Translations under genes and position numbers: made by a program
The notes under the pieces: model-generated
What the model was told of the DNA's origin: nothing
Seen by the model: only the letters and a program-made list of their open reading frames with translations
Databases searched by the model: none
NCBI GenBank assembly: GCA_937967805.1
Contig: CALBTC010000296.1
Coordinates: 1 to 11,374 of the forward strand
Source: an uncultured Anaerolineaceae bacterium
GTDB lineage: Bacteria; Chloroflexota; Anaerolineae; Promineifilales; Promineifilaceae
DNA: 11,374 bases
Direction of reading: 5' to 3'
Part shown: positions 6,901 to 11,374 of the stretch, one piece after another
How the letters are laid out: the number at the start of each line of letters is the position of its first letter
How positions within the stretch are numbered: position 1 is the first letter of the stretch

Positions 6901-6971
6901 TAGGACGCTGATGAACGCCGATAAACGCTGATTAAAAAAATAAATCAGCGTCATCTGCGTAAATCTGCGCC
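6901..6971. repeat. Second copy of the ACGCTGAT repeat family with tandem 10-mers and hairpin
   Basis: Three 10-base units follow in tandem at 6905, 6915 and 6925 (ACGCTGATGA, ACGCCGATAA, ACGCTGATTA). The last, ACGCTGATT (6925-6933), pairs perfectly with AATCAGCGT (6943-6951) around an A-rich 9-base loop. The right side continues with TCATCTGCGTAAATCTGCGC, whose complement repeats the same ACGCAGAT theme. The first unit, TAGGACGCTGAT, is identical to part of the repeat near 3879. It fills the gap between the lipoprotein and the next glycosyltransferase and ends 15 bases before that start codon. Confidence 0.65.
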
Positions 6972-6986
6972 CCATTCAGGCTTTTT

Positions 6987-7898
6987 ATGATTGATGTAGC
7001 GGTTATTATCGTCAGTTGGAACGTGCGGGATTACCTGGTGCAATGCCTGCGCTCGGTGTTTGCCGATTTGCAGCGTTCCCGACTGCGCGGTGAGGTGTGG
7101 GTGGTAGACAACGCCTCCACCGACGGCACGGCCGATTTGGTACAATCCCTTTTTCCCAACGTCCATCTCATTATTAACGAGAATAACCCCGGCTTTGGTG
7201 CAGCCAATAACCAGGGGATGGCGGCGGCCAAAGCGTACGCGCCACGCTACTACTTTTTGCTCAATCCAGACACGAAATTGCAGCCGGGGGCCCTGTTTGA
7301 GCTGATCAATACGCTGGAAGAGCATCCTGACGGCGGCATGGCCGGGGCGCGGTTAGTGTATGGCGACGGCCGTTTCCAGCACAGCGCCTTTTATTTCCCC
7401 GGTTTGCGACAGCTTGCCTTTGATCTGTTTCCCTTGCCGGCCCGGTTGTATGAGAGTCGTTGGAACGGCCGTTATCCGCAATCATGGCTGGCCCGCGGCA
7501 GCGAACCGTTTGCCATTGACCACCCGCTAGGGGCCACGATGATGGTGCGCGCCGACGTGGCCGAAGCCACCAACGGCTTTGACGAATCATTTCATATGTA
7601 CTGCGAGGAGATTGACTGGAGCTGGCGTATCCAGGCGGCGGGCTGGCGCGTTTACGCCGTGCCCTCGGCGGAGATTGTCCATTACGGCGGTGAAAGTACG
7701 CGCCAGGTGCCGACCGCTTCGGTGGTGAATTTGTGGCAAAGCCGGGCCAAGCTGTATGGAGAGATGTACGGCCGTTTCAAGCTGTTCATCGCCCGCAAAA
7801 TGGTGCAAATCGCCATGCGCTACCGCGCCAAAAGAGCGACCGATCCCCAAATGAAGCAGGCGTATGAAACGATCATTCAAATCTGGCGCGGGATTTAA
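6987..7898 (+). CDS. Glycosyltransferase family 2, rhamnosyltransferase-like
   Basis: Predicted to transfer a sugar from a nucleotide-sugar donor to a growing surface glycan or glycolipid on the cytosolic membrane face. GT-A fold motifs are clear: IIVSWN (7-12), the donor-binding DNASTDGT (41-48), the N-P-G-F-G-A-A-N-N segment (67-75), the DXD-equivalent N-P-D-T (93-96), H179-P-L-G-A (179-183) and the catalytic-base region E-E-I-D-W (207-211) followed by R-I-x-x-A-G-W. The NPDT and EEIDW combination is typical of the WbbL / RfbF-like rhamnosyltransferase branch. 303 residues, normal size, no membrane helix. The ATG at 6987 is preceded by CAGG about 8 bases upstream, a weak Shine-Dalgarno. Three ACGGCCGT octamers occur, all in the x-G-R frame. 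The acceptor and donor sugars cannot be told from sequence. Confidence 0.9.
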   Translation: MIDVAVIIVSWNVRDYLVQCLRSVFADLQRSRLRGEVWVVDNASTDGTADLVQSLFPNVHLIINENNPGFGAANNQGMAAAKAYAPRYYFLLNPDTKLQPGALFELINTLEEHPDGGMAGARLVYGDGRFQHSAFYFPGLRQLAFDLFPLPARLYESRWNGRYPQSWLARGSEPFAIDHPLGATMMVRADVAEATNGFDESFHMYCEEIDWSWRIQAAGWRVYAVPSAEIVHYGGESTRQVPTASVVNLWQSRAKLYGEMYGRFKLFIARKMVQIAMRYRAKRATDPQMKQAYETIIQIWRGI

Positions 7899-7902
7899 TT
7901 TG

Positions 7903-7940
7903 CTACAGAGAACACAGAGAATTGAGAGGAGTAGAGAGAA
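7903..7940. repeat. Purine-rich CACAGAGAACACAGAG-type intergenic repeat
   Basis: The stretch starts CTACAGAGAACACAGAGA and goes on with GAG/AGA units, nearly free of pyrimidines. Tracts of this kind are, from memory, dispersed in many environmental genomes. It fills half of the 80-bp gap between the two glycosyltransferases. It contains GAGAGGAG, which looks like a ribosome binding site but is about 50 bases from the next start. Confidence 0.4.
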
Positions 7941-7978
7941 ATCTGTTCTATCGGCGCAATCTTTGATACAACTTCCCT

Positions 7979-8737
7979 ATGCATGCAAATAAACAGGAAT
8001 TAACGGCCGTCATTCTCACGCTCAACGAAGCCGGCCACATTCAGGCGTGTGTTCAGTCGCTGAGCTGGGCCGACCGGGTGCTGGTGTTCGATTCGTATAG
8101 TGATGATGATACGGCCGTTCTCGCCCAAACCGCCGGCGCTGAACTCGTCCAATCCAAATTTGAGAATTATGCCCAGCAGCGCAATGCAGCCCTGGACAGC
8201 CTGCAAACCGACTGGGTCTTTTTTGTCGATGCCGACGAGCGGGGCACGCTGGAGCTGGGCGAAGAAATTCGCCAGGTGATTGCCGAGCGGCCGGAGCGCG
8301 GCTGGTACGTGCCGCGCCACAACTATATTTTTGGCAAGCTCACGCGCGGCGCGGGCTGGTTCCCAGACTATCAACTGCGGCTGTTCAAGCATGGTTGCGT
8401 GCGCTACGAGCGACCCGTTCACGAATTGGCGGTGGTGGATGGAGCGATTGGGTACCTGGAACGGCCGCTCACCCACTACAATTACCGCAACGTCGAACAT
8501 TTCCGCGCTAAACAGCGCGCCTACACCAGCTACGATGCCCGCATCCTCTACGACGAGGGTATTAAGCCGAAGCCGCACAACTTCATTTTGCAGCCGCTGC
8601 GCCAATTTTACTGGCGCTTTATCACGCTAAATGGCTACAAAGACGGCCTGCACGGTTTGCGTCTGAGCCTGTACATGACTTATTATGAGTGGGTGAAATA
8701 TCGCAAGCTGGCCTGGTTTTGGCGCAAGAATAGATAA
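7979..8737 (+). CDS. Glycosyltransferase family 2, WaaE/KdtX-like
   Basis: Predicted cytosolic, membrane-associated sugar transferase for a cell-surface glycan. Motifs: T-L-N-E (14-17), donor-binding DSYSDDDT (38-45), YAQQRNAAL (64-72) and the metal-binding DADE (84-87), then the G-A-G-W-F-P-D-Y-Q-L-R-L-F block (124-136) that marks the WaaE/KdtX lipopolysaccharide-core branch, and a conserved H-E-L region near 148. The C-terminal 60 residues (FILQPLRQFYWRFI through KLAWFW) are amphipathic and aromatic, fitting membrane attachment. 252 residues, normal for the branch. In an organism that may lack lipopolysaccharide the acceptor is probably another glycolipid, which is inference. ATG 7979 has no obvious Shine-Dalgarno. 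It lies 80 bp after the other glycosyltransferase, so the two may share a transcript. Confidence 0.9.
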   Translation: MHANKQELTAVILTLNEAGHIQACVQSLSWADRVLVFDSYSDDDTAVLAQTAGAELVQSKFENYAQQRNAALDSLQTDWVFFVDADERGTLELGEEIRQVIAERPERGWYVPRHNYIFGKLTRGAGWFPDYQLRLFKHGCVRYERPVHELAVVDGAIGYLERPLTHYNYRNVEHFRAKQRAYTSYDARILYDEGIKPKPHNFILQPLRQFYWRFITLNGYKDGLHGLRLSLYMTYYEWVKYRKLAWFWRKNR

Positions 8738-8741
8738 AAAT

Positions 8742-8807
8742 GTAGGGGCAAGGCAGGTGGGTGGAACCGTTGTCTAACAAACAGCCGTTTCTCCACCTGC
8801 CTTGCCC
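8742..8807. repeat. GTAG-headed 15-bp inverted repeat (REP-like), likely terminator
   Basis: GTAG (8742-8745) is followed by GGGCAAGGCAGGTGG (8746-8760), whose exact complement CCACCTGCCTTGCCC lies at 8793-8807; the loop is 32 bases. It begins 4 bases after the stop of the WaaE-like gene and ends 20 bases before the start of the next gene. There is no T-run. The head-plus-hairpin layout matches the palindrome at 1741 and the hairpin at 9116. Confidence 0.7.
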
Positions 8808-8827
8808 AATGACAAAGAGTTTGATTG

Positions 8828-9064
8828 ATGAAAACCGTTGGCGTGGATTGCCGTTTTGCCGAGGACGGGGCGGTGCAGGTGCGTAAGGTGCAGTTGAACG
8901 GCCGTTGGCAATCAGTTGGTCAGGGGCGGCAGTGGCTGGATGAAAACGGCCGTCACGTGCTGGTCATGCTGCCCGGCGACGAGGTGCGCGAGCTGGTGCT
9001 GCAGCCGGGATCGTTAAGCTGGGGGTTGGTGGAAGTAGGTGGGAGTGAGGGAACGGCCGTTTAA
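8828..9064 (+). CDS. Small soluble protein of unknown function (78 residues)
   Basis: I do not recognise the family. The predicted product is soluble, without signal peptide or membrane helix, and reads as alternating beta strands: MKTVGVDCRF, VRKVQLNGRWQSVGQGRQWLD, GRHVLVMLPG and VRELVLQPGSLSWGLVEV. ATG 8828 is preferred; a TTG at 8825 directly before it would add one residue. The Shine-Dalgarno is weak (AAAGAG about 8 bases upstream). Coding is supported by codon-like composition and a regular beta pattern, but not by homology. Three ACGGCCGT octamers lie in only 237 bp (8898, 8946, 9053), and the last one supplies the final Ala-Val codons and runs into the TAA stop. It converges on the minus-strand membrane-protein gene at 9164. 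Confidence 0.6.
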   Translation: MKTVGVDCRFAEDGAVQVRKVQLNGRWQSVGQGRQWLDENGRHVLVMLPGDEVRELVLQPGSLSWGLVEVGGSEGTAV

Positions 9065-9115
9065 CGGCTTGCGTTATTACTATGGGTTCAATCGCAATTA
9101 ACTTTTGAATGTGCT

Positions 9116-9139
9116 GTAGGCCGGTCTCCTGACCGTGCC
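9116..9139. repeat. Short GTAG-headed hairpin between convergent genes
   Basis: GTAG (9116-9119) is followed by a small hairpin, CGGTC (9122-9126), loop TCCT, GACCG (9131-9135). It sits in the 99-bp gap between convergent genes ending at 9064 and 9164 and resembles the GTAG-headed hairpins at 1742 and 8742. The flanks (9079-9104 and 9144-9172) show a weaker, gapped complementarity. No T-run. Confidence 0.4.
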
Positions 9140-9163
9140 ACCCAAGTTGATTTTGAGCGAACC

Positions 9164-9409
9164 CTATGTAGTTTTTTCCCGCAACAAAGCAATCGCAAAC
9201 ACAATCCACAAAACAAGAACAATTAACCATTCAATAAAAGCGATTGAGTCTGCGGTTTGAAAATTAACCTGTCCAAAGGGTGGTAAACCAGAAGTAAAGG
9301 ATGGCAAATTGTAAAAGGGACTTAGTTTGGCAACCACACTGATTGATAAAAACAGATGGACCATCATGCCTATGGTAATTACCAATAACCAGCGTGCGGG
9401 CTTAGACAT
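9164..9409 (-). CDS. Small two-helix membrane protein, unknown function
   Basis: Eighty-one residues with two hydrophobic helices, about 7-27 (LLVITIGMMVHLFLSISVV) and 57-75 (FIEWLIVLVLWIVFAIALL), joined by a Pro/Phe-rich loop (LPSFTSGLPPFGQVNF). A short basic tail, LREKTT, follows. No family is recognised. The start is well supported: AGGAGG lies at 9415-9420, 5 bases before the ATG at 9409, one of the two strongest ribosome binding sites in the window. It is 70 bp downstream of the MazG-like gene in the same direction, so it may be the last gene of the protease cassette or a separate unit. Confidence 0.7.
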   Translation of the reverse strand: MSKPARWLLVITIGMMVHLFLSISVVAKLSPFYNLPSFTSGLPPFGQVNFQTADSIAFIEWLIVLVLWIVFAIALLREKTT

Positions 9410-9432
9410 ATTTTCCTCCTAATTGCATTGCT

Positions 9433-9467
9433 ATGCGGCACGATACGGCCGTTCATCGGCACCGCAT
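9433..9467. repeat. Stem with ACGGCCGT in its loop
   Basis: ATGCGG (9433-9438) pairs with CCGCAT (9462-9467) and CGAT (9441-9444) with ATCG (9455-9458), leaving the octamer ACGGCCGT (9445-9452) in the loop. It lies in the gap between the MazG-like and membrane-protein genes and could slow or end transcription. There is no T-run, so this is a weak call. Confidence 0.3.
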
Positions 9468-9479
9468 CACTTTGATTCG

Positions 9480-9776
9480 TTACTTCCAGCTTCTTTTACG
9501 ATTGATTTCAATTTTCTCCAGAAAGTATGGCTCAAGGTCGATGTCCAGTTGATTTGCCAGTTCGCACAGGTTCCAGACGATGTCATAAATTTCGTAGCCG
9601 ACTGCTCTATCGATCTCTTTTTTCGGCTCAGCAGGCGAAGCATAGCGCAGCAGTTCCCGTGAAAGTTCGCCAACCTCGCTAATCAAGTGGCGGAATCGGA
9701 GATCGACATTGTCCTTGTGCCAGCCGTGTTTCTGCGTTAGCTCATGCGCCTGTTTCTGAATCTCGGAAATGTGCAT
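9480..9776 (-). CDS. MazG-like nucleotide pyrophosphohydrolase
   Basis: Predicted all-alpha NTP pyrophosphohydrolase, of a family that cleaves (d)NTPs or related nucleotides to monophosphate and pyrophosphate in the cytosol using Mg2+. The 98-residue product carries the divided metal site E-x2-E (E34, E37 in LISEVGEL) and E-x2-D (E62, D65 in YEIYDIVW), followed by the K-x3-N-x-K-R segment (EKIEINRKR) near the C-terminus seen in many short MazG proteins. Start ATG 9776 gives the family-typical MHISEIQKQAHELTQKHGW; an open frame continues upstream to 9872 but overlaps the preceding gene. It begins 7 bases after the stop of the small GVGIG gene and lacks its own Shine-Dalgarno, which points to re-initiation within an operon. 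The substrate is unknown. Confidence 0.85.
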   Translation of the reverse strand: MHISEIQKQAHELTQKHGWHKDNVDLRFRHLISEVGELSRELLRYASPAEPKKEIDRAVGYEIYDIVWNLCELANQLDIDLEPYFLEKIEINRKRSWK

Positions 9777-9783
9777 AGAAGCA

Positions 9784-10053
9784 TCAGTTTTGCTGCGGTA
9801 CGATACGGCCGCTTTCCTGTACATCCACCGGCACTCCGTCAATCTCACTAGGGATGATATCCTCAGGGGCAAGCTGCGAACGAGGCACTTTTTCTTCGAC
9901 CATCACCACCAGCACCACGTCATCGGTGCGGGCCTGCTGCTTTTGGCGGAAACCGATCCCCACGCCAACGACGTTGGCTTTGGCCAAAAGCGCCGCTTCA
10001 TGCGCTGCCTTCACTGCCTGAATCCGCTCGATAGCTTTTTGTTGATCGCTCAT
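9784..10053 (-). CDS. Stand-alone GVGIG domain, paralogue of the protease N-terminus
   Basis: Function unknown. The 89-residue protein aligns along its length with residues 1-85 of the neighbouring protease: shared K-A-A-H-x-A-A-L (15-22 here), N-V-x-G-V-G-I-G (27-34), T-D (43-44), E-K at 54-55, P-S-E-I-D-G-V-P-x-D-V (68-78) and a final G-x-I. It has no protease domain, signal peptide or membrane helix. It looks like a released domain, not a decayed protease copy, because the frame is clean and ends shortly after the domain. It starts 3 bases after the protease stop, with GGAG at 10063-10066, 9 bases before its ATG. It may fold onto the protease domain as a trans-acting inhibitor or partner; that is inference. 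Confidence 0.85.
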   Translation of the reverse strand: MSDQQKAIERIQAVKAAHEAALLAKANVVGVGIGFRQKQQARTDDVVLVVMVEEKVPRSQLAPEDIIPSEIDGVPVDVQESGRIVPQQN

Positions 10054-10056
10054 TGG

Positions 10057-11067
10057 TTAAATCTCCACGTCCAAACAATCTAAAACGGCCTGGATGGGGT
10101 TGAAAATAGTAGATTGGGTAGACCCGGCAAAGAGAAGGCCCACCGCTTGCGGTGAATCGGCCGCCACAATGAGCGAACCGGAATCCCCGCCGGCAGACAT
10201 CGGCCCGGCAACAAGCTGATTTTCAAAGGTTGCTACCTTTCCCAACCCATAATTCACGTTGACGGTGGCTTCAATGGTGGTGATGATGTCCGTGGTGAAG
10301 CCTGTCGTGCGCCCCGATTTGCGGATGGGCAATCCCAGCACGCCTTCTGTTGTGCCGGAAACCTCGCCGATGTTCAAAATTTCATCCAGCACATCTTCGT
10401 CATTGATGGGGCGGGCAACGGCCGCATCCACCAGATTGACAGCCCGGGGTGCGGCTTGAAGCACGCTCACGCGGTGCCGCGAGCCCAACAGGCTGGCAAT
10501 GGCGTTGCCAAATCCGGCATAAGCCGAGGCAATGCCACAGCTAGAGCCTGGATCTGTGCCAAAATCAATGGTGCAAAAGCGCGCCAGCCGGGCAATGAGA
10601 TCATCGGCTACTGTTCCACCATCAGCGCCGCCTGGCTGGATAACGGGATCGCCGGCTGCGGCATCGTTGCTGTTGGCCAGTACGTGATTATTGGAGAGGA
10701 TGAGCCGGTCCCCCGTGCTGCGGTCGCGCACAATGCAGCCCAGCGTTCCGGCAGAAACCTGATAATGGCCAATGCTCACGCCACCGGGTGCTGGCCGGAA
10801 TTTGTCGGTGGGCACCTGGTTGGCGCGAATGGTGCCCACCTGCATTACGTCAGTAGGAACACCGTCTATCTGTGGCGGCACTAACGCGCCTGGCGGCAGC
10901 CCTTCGATGGCAATTTTGTCGGCCACCAGTACAGACAGGGCCAGTTCGTCTGTTTGCACGTTGTTGACAATTTGCCTTCCAATGCCCACGCCGATGACGT
11001 TGGGCAGGTCCATAAGTGCGGCCGTATGGGCTGCTTTTGCTGCTCGAATTTCGCTTAATTCTGCCAT
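10057..11067 (-). CDS. Trypsin-like serine protease with N-terminal GVGIG domain
   Basis: Predicted cytosolic serine endopeptidase of the chymotrypsin fold. Residues 1-85 form a separate domain (LPNVIGVGIG at 21-30, PPQIDGVPTDV at 64-74) whose role is unknown. The protease domain follows: GTLGCIVRD (107-115), catalytic His128 in LSNNHVLA, Asp214 in NLVDAAVA and Ser296 in A-G-G-D-S-G-S. The oxyanion-side residues and order H-D-S are intact. An insertion with two Cys (C165, C177) lies between His and Asp. 336 residues and no signal peptide or membrane helix, so it acts inside the cell or is exported by an unknown route. ATG 11067 has a strong GGAGGG Shine-Dalgarno (11072-11077) 4 bases away. 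A sigma-70-type promoter lies at 11130-11158. First gene of the cassette with the stand-alone domain and the MazG-like enzyme. Unlike most neighbours it contains no exact ACGGCCGT. Confidence 0.9.
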   Translation of the reverse strand: MAELSEIRAAKAAHTAALMDLPNVIGVGIGRQIVNNVQTDELALSVLVADKIAIEGLPPGALVPPQIDGVPTDVMQVGTIRANQVPTDKFRPAPGGVSIGHYQVSAGTLGCIVRDRSTGDRLILSNNHVLANSNDAAAGDPVIQPGGADGGTVADDLIARLARFCTIDFGTDPGSSCGIASAYAGFGNAIASLLGSRHRVSVLQAAPRAVNLVDAAVARPINDEDVLDEILNIGEVSGTTEGVLGLPIRKSGRTTGFTTDIITTIEATVNVNYGLGKVATFENQLVAGPMSAGGDSGSLIVAADSPQAVGLLFAGSTQSTIFNPIQAVLDCLDVEI

Positions 11068-11129
11068 TTTTCCCTCCGAAAATACAGGTGATTGGGGGAT
11101 TGATGTAGGGTACTTTGAGGATTTGTGCC

Positions 11130-11158
11130 AGTATAAGCCAGGATGGTGGGGAATACAA
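11130..11158 (-). promoter_or_regulatory. Sigma-70-type promoter of the protease cassette
   Basis: On the minus strand TTGTAT (11153-11158) is the -35 box and TATACT (11130-11135) the -10 box, separated by exactly 17 bases. This gives a 5' leader of roughly 55 bases before ATG 11067. A 13-base dyad, GGACTG-G-CAGTCC (11179-11191), and an ACGGCCGT (11166-11173) lie just upstream of the -35 box and could be activator or operator sites. Confidence 0.6.
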
Positions 11159-11237
11159 CTGGGGAACGGCCGTTTCCGGGACTGGCAGTCCTACACACTG
11201 TCCTGAAGAACAAAACATCTTCGCAGGATTGCCACTC

Positions 11238-11374
11238 CTAAGTATCTGACCGTTGCACCGTTTTTTGGCTCATCAGCTCAATCTGTTTGGTAAGCGTCTG
11301 GCGTGTTTTGGGGTCCACTGTTTTTTCCTGGGCCTGGCGCAGTGTGTCCAGGCTGCGCTGCGCGAAGCCCAGCC
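11238..11374 (-). CDS. C-terminal end of an unidentified helical protein (partial)
   Basis: The minus-strand frame is open from the right edge to a TAG at 11238-11240 and encodes 44 residues ending QKTVQRSDT. The other two minus-strand frames stop within the same stretch. The composition is that of a charged amphipathic helix (RSLDTLRQAQEKT, TRQTLTKQIELM), possibly a coiled coil, with no recognisable motif. Only the last part is inside the window, so the product cannot be named. It ends 170 bp upstream of the protease start, and the promoter between them suggests a separate transcript. Confidence 0.6.
   Translation of the reverse strand, partial: LGFAQRSLDTLRQAQEKTVDPKTRQTLTKQIELMSQKTVQRSDT

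Larger units (their letters stand above)
180..11173. other. Over-represented palindromic octamer ACGGCCGT (24 copies)
   Basis: Exact copies start at 180, 1332, 1441, 1853, 3370, 3749, 4138, 4448, 4939, 5904, 5928, 6112, 6166, 6802, 7366, 7465, 7768, 8003, 8111, 8898, 8946, 9053, 9445 and 11166. That is about one per 470 bp. Near-copies ending in C or starting in G occur at 4054, 8461, 9804, 10419 and 11022. Copies inside genes are read as T-A-V, x-G-R or x-R-P, so all three frames are used. Gaps without a copy are 1861-3369 and 9453-11165. Counted by eye, so a small error in the number is possible. Confidence 0.85.

Noticed and set aside
6905..6971. CRISPR-like array from the three tandem ACGCTGAT units
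   Set aside because: Units are 10 bases with no spacers; this is a short tandem repeat within a palindromic element.
8000..8605. 201-codon open frame on the minus strand inside the WaaE-like gene
   Set aside because: It is antisense to a gene with clear glycosyltransferase motifs, and its translation matches no family; a by-product of GC-rich codon use.
9080..9180. Possible tRNA, from a GGTTCAATC T-loop-like string
   Set aside because: No acceptor, D-arm or anticodon stem can be built around it on either strand.
9777..9872. Upstream extension of the MazG-like gene to 9872
   Set aside because: It overlaps the stand-alone GVGIG gene by about 90 bp, and family similarity starts only at Met 9776.

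Overview
The window looks like chromosomal DNA of a Gram-positive-like or monoderm bacterium of the phylum Chloroflexota (Anaerolineae-like). This is inferred, not proven. The clues are a solute-binding lipoprotein whose post-lipobox linker is a run of V-E-V-T-R type repeats, a membrane-anchored protein with FlgD-type Ig repeats, a class III fructose-bisphosphatase, moderately high GC, and intergenic palindromic repeats of kinds I associate with that phylum. No phage, IS transposase, rRNA, tRNA or CRISPR array is visible.

Layout. Bases 3-1745 (+) hold the 3' part of a class III fructose-1,6-bisphosphatase gene that runs off the left edge. It converges, across a perfect 30-bp palindrome, on a tightly overlapped minus-strand operon (3840 down to 1777): phosphatidylserine decarboxylase, phosphatidylserine synthase and a DUF374-type acyltransferase. 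Together the first two make phosphatidylethanolamine from CDP-diacylglycerol and serine. From 4078 to 9064 the plus strand carries five separately spaced genes: a membrane-anchored Ig-like surface protein, a PhnD-like lipoprotein with an intrinsic terminator just before its start codon, two family-2 glycosyltransferases (a rhamnosyltransferase-like and a WaaE/KdtX-like one), and a small soluble protein of unknown function. Together they suggest cell-envelope and surface-glycan work.

From 11067 down to 9164 the minus strand carries a compact cassette: a cytosolic trypsin-like serine protease with an extra N-terminal GVGIG domain, a stand-alone paralogue of that N-terminal domain, a MazG-like nucleotide pyrophosphohydrolase, and (after a 70-bp gap) a two-helix membrane protein. 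A good sigma-70-type promoter and a strong Shine-Dalgarno precede the protease. The last 44 codons of another minus-strand gene enter from the right edge.

Two nucleotide-level signals cut across the genes. The palindromic octamer ACGGCCGT occurs 24 times (about 0.2-0.3 expected by chance), in all three codon frames, in genes on both strands and between genes, like the HIP1 motif of cyanobacteria. Three intergenic hairpins begin with the tetranucleotide GTAG, the layout of REP elements mobilised by RAYT-type transposases. The most interesting candidates for something undescribed are the octamer, the protease / stand-alone domain / MazG cassette, and a phosphatidylserine decarboxylase whose self-cleavage Gly-Ser pair reads Ser-Ser.
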